Origin: Clostridia bacterium
GTDB lineage: Bacteria > Aerophobota > Aerophobia > Aerophobales > AE-B3A
Assembly: GCA_009618505.1 (NCBI GenBank)
Contig: WJOQ01000330.1
Coordinates: 1 to 7,076 of the forward strand
Length of the DNA stretch: 7,076 nucleotides
Direction of reading: 5' to 3'
The notes beneath the pieces were generated by a model. That model was not told the DNA's origin and searched no databases. It worked only from the letters and a program-made list of their open reading frames with translations. Positions 6,062 to 7,076 of this stretch are shown one piece after another. Numbering within the stretch: the stretch's first letter is position 1; every line of letters begins with the position of its first letter. Both the position numbers and the translations under genes were made by a program.

Positions 6062-6067
6062 CTCCTC
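6062..6067 (-). promoter_or_regulatory. Ribosome binding site that decides the rpsE start
   Basis: GAGGAG on the minus strand ends 7 nt before the GTG at 6054. It lies inside the extended open frame, so it is only meaningful if translation starts at 6054. Neither the ATG at 6150 nor the TTG at 6153 has a comparable site upstream, because that stretch is repeat sequence. Confidence 0.8.
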
Positions 6068-6073
6068 AAATTC

Positions 6074-6180
6074 TGTATCTCGATGCTCGATACTAGATAC
6101 TCGTTTTTGGATTGATCCCTTGTTCTTCGTGTTTTTTCTTTAACGAGCATCAAGCATCTAGGATCGAGTATCTAGTAGTC
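6074..6180. repeat. Inverted pair of 7-base-period degenerate arrays, rplR-rpsE gap (locus 3)
   Basis: This array occupies most of the 142-nt gap between rplR and rpsE. On the plus strand the left arm reads TGTATCT, CGATGCT, CGATACT, AGATACT, CG (6074-6103). The right arm reads CGAGCAT, CAAGCAT, CTAGGAT, CGAGTAT, CTAGTAG (6144-6178). In reverse complement the right arm gives the same words (ATACTCG, ATGCTCG and variants). TACTAGATACTCG (6091-6103) pairs perfectly with 6165-6177, and GATGCTCG (6082-6089) with 6144-6151. A 40-nt spacer lies between the arms. The layout matches locus 1 although the word differs. It generates a spurious in-frame extension of S5. The function is unknown. Confidence 0.8.
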
Positions 6181-6196
6181 AGACTTCAAAAACATC

Positions 6197-6565
6197 TTAG
6201 ATCTTTATTCCCTGCTTTCGTATTGCTTCTGCTAAATATTCTAGTCGTCCGTGATATTGGTAAGGACCTCTATCAAGAACCATCTGTTCTATCTTCTTTT
6301 TCTTCGCTTGTTCAGCTAAGTCTTTGCCCATCTTCCTGGCTATCCCTAGACTCTTAGCACAGTTTCCCTTTTTATAGGGAGCACCTGATGAAGAAAGAAA
6401 AAGTAATGTTCTCCCTTCCTCATCATCTATCAACTGAAGATAAAGATATCTATTGCTTTTATAAATTGATAGTCTCGGTCTATTCCCGGTGCCAAAGATT
6501 TTCTTTCGGACTCTTTTTCTTCTTTTCTCTCTTTGCCTGTATTTATCTTGCACATATTCGCCCAT
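6197..6565 (-). CDS. rplR: 50S ribosomal protein L18
   Basis: L18 binds 5S rRNA together with L5 and L25-type proteins and anchors it in the central protuberance. The 122-aa product is of normal length. It has a basic N-terminal arm (KYRQREKRRKRVRKKIFGT), then NRPRLSIYKSNRYLYLQLIDDE, the AKSLGIARKMGKDLAEQAKKK helix in family position, and the C-terminal signature DRGPYQYHGRLEYLAEAIRKQG, where most relatives have DRGGYxYHGR. The ATG at 6565 lies 11 nt after rplF. The ribosome site is weak (AGAAG about 8 nt upstream), so it may depend on coupling to rplF. The gene is followed by the longest gap in the window, which carries a repeat. Confidence 0.96.
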   Translation of the reverse strand: MGEYVQDKYRQREKRRKRVRKKIFGTGNRPRLSIYKSNRYLYLQLIDDEEGRTLLFLSSSGAPYKKGNCAKSLGIARKMGKDLAEQAKKKKIEQMVLDRGPYQYHGRLEYLAEAIRKQGIKI

Positions 6566-6576
6566 TTTATATTCTT

Positions 6577-7076
6577 CTATTGTCCTTTAATTGCTAGTGC
6601 AGCCTTACCTACCTTGCGTCTTACAACCTCTCCCTTATACCTAATCCCTTTTCCCTTATATGGTTCGGGTTTCTTGAAAGACCTAATCTCCGCCGCAATT
6701 TCCCCTACTCTTTGCTTATCACAGCCAAAAATTCTAAGTGAAGTGGGGCTAATTAGCTCTATTTTTGTATCTTCCGGAGGAATATATTTGACAAGATGAG
6801 AATATCCCACACTTAGAGATAGGGTTTTGTTCTCTAATGTAGCTCTATAACCTCTACCCACAATTTCCAGAAACTTCTCAAACCCTTCTGAAACACCTTT
6901 TGCCATATTAAAAATAAGGCTACGTATAGTTCCATGCAAAGATTTGGTCTGTTTATCTTCTTTAAACCTTTTAACCAAAATCTGATTGTTTTCTACAACT
7001 ACTTCTAAGCCAGAAGGTATTTCTCTTTCTAATTCTCCCTGAGGACCTTTTACCTTAATCTTGCCCTCTCCTATTA
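6577..7076 (-). CDS. rplF: 50S ribosomal protein L6, 5' end cut by window edge
   Basis: L6 lies near the sarcin-ricin loop and factor-binding site of the large subunit. The frame is open from the window edge (first full codon 7074-7072) and gives 165 residues starting IGEGKIKVKGPQGELEREI. Since L6 usually has about 178-182 residues, only some 15 N-terminal residues are missing. Both repeated L6 domains are visible: VKGPQGEL with VKRFKEDKQTKSLHGTIRSL in the first, then the L6 signature segment GRGYRATLENKTLSLSVGYSH and the C-terminal PEPYKGKGIRYKGEVVRRKVGKAA. A TTG at 6978 falls in the middle of the protein and is an ordinary leucine codon, not the start. The rplF-rplR order is the classic spc arrangement. 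Confidence 0.96.
   Translation of the reverse strand, partial: IGEGKIKVKGPQGELEREIPSGLEVVVENNQILVKRFKEDKQTKSLHGTIRSLIFNMAKGVSEGFEKFLEIVGRGYRATLENKTLSLSVGYSHLVKYIPPEDTKIELISPTSLRIFGCDKQRVGEIAAEIRSFKKPEPYKGKGIRYKGEVVRRKVGKAALAIKGQ

Noticed and set aside
6577..6978. A 133-residue L6 starting at the TTG at 6978
   Set aside because: The frame is open upstream to the window edge, and those codons encode L6 sequence (VKGPQGEL and following). The TTG is an internal leucine.

Overview
The window is a continuous stretch of the bacterial spc and alpha ribosomal-protein clusters. Every gene is on the minus strand, so transcription runs from position 7076 towards position 1. In transcription order the genes are rplF (L6, 5' end outside the window), rplR (L18), rpsE (S5), rplO (L15), secY, adk, infA, rpmJ (L36), rpsM (S13), rpsK (S11), rpsD (S4), rpoA and rplQ (L17, 3' end outside the window). 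The single-subunit alpha, the bacterial S4/S5/L36/L17 proteins and the Shine-Dalgarno sites show that this is a bacterium using the standard bacterial code. Base composition is moderately AT-rich. Phylum cannot be fixed from the sequence. The general look (an intact, compact cluster without rpmD and map, plus odd intergenic repeats) suggests an uncultured lineage, but this is only an impression.

The cluster works as one expression unit. It supplies parts of both ribosomal subunits, the Sec translocon channel, adenylate kinase, initiation factor IF1 and the RNA polymerase alpha subunit. Most junctions are extremely tight. There are 4-nt overlaps at rpsE/rplO, adk/infA and infA/rpmJ, a 1-nt overlap at rplO/secY, an 11-nt overlap at rpoA/rplQ, and gaps of 5 to 12 nt elsewhere. 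Five of the twelve visible starts appear to be GTG or TTG.

Three junctions break the pattern: rplR-rpsE (142 nt), rpsK-rpsD (76 nt) and rpsD-rpoA (139 nt). Each contains a degenerate tandem repeat with a 7-base period, arranged as two arms in inverted orientation. The word differs between loci but the architecture is shared. These arrays are the most unusual thing in the window. They also create false upstream starts: open frames run back through or up to the repeat and would add 33, 16 and 6 residues to S5, S4 and RpoA. In each case a strong Shine-Dalgarno and the family's usual N-terminus point to a start beyond the repeat.

Other points of note: L30 (rpmD) and methionine aminopeptidase (map) are missing from their common places; S4, L36 and adenylate kinase all keep four-ligand zinc sites; the RpoA C-terminal domain appears to lack the arginine and asparagine that normally contact UP-element DNA; and the adenylate kinase NMP pocket has two substitutions reminiscent of UMP/CMP kinases. 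No tRNA, rRNA, CRISPR array, insertion sequence, terminator or convincing promoter was seen.
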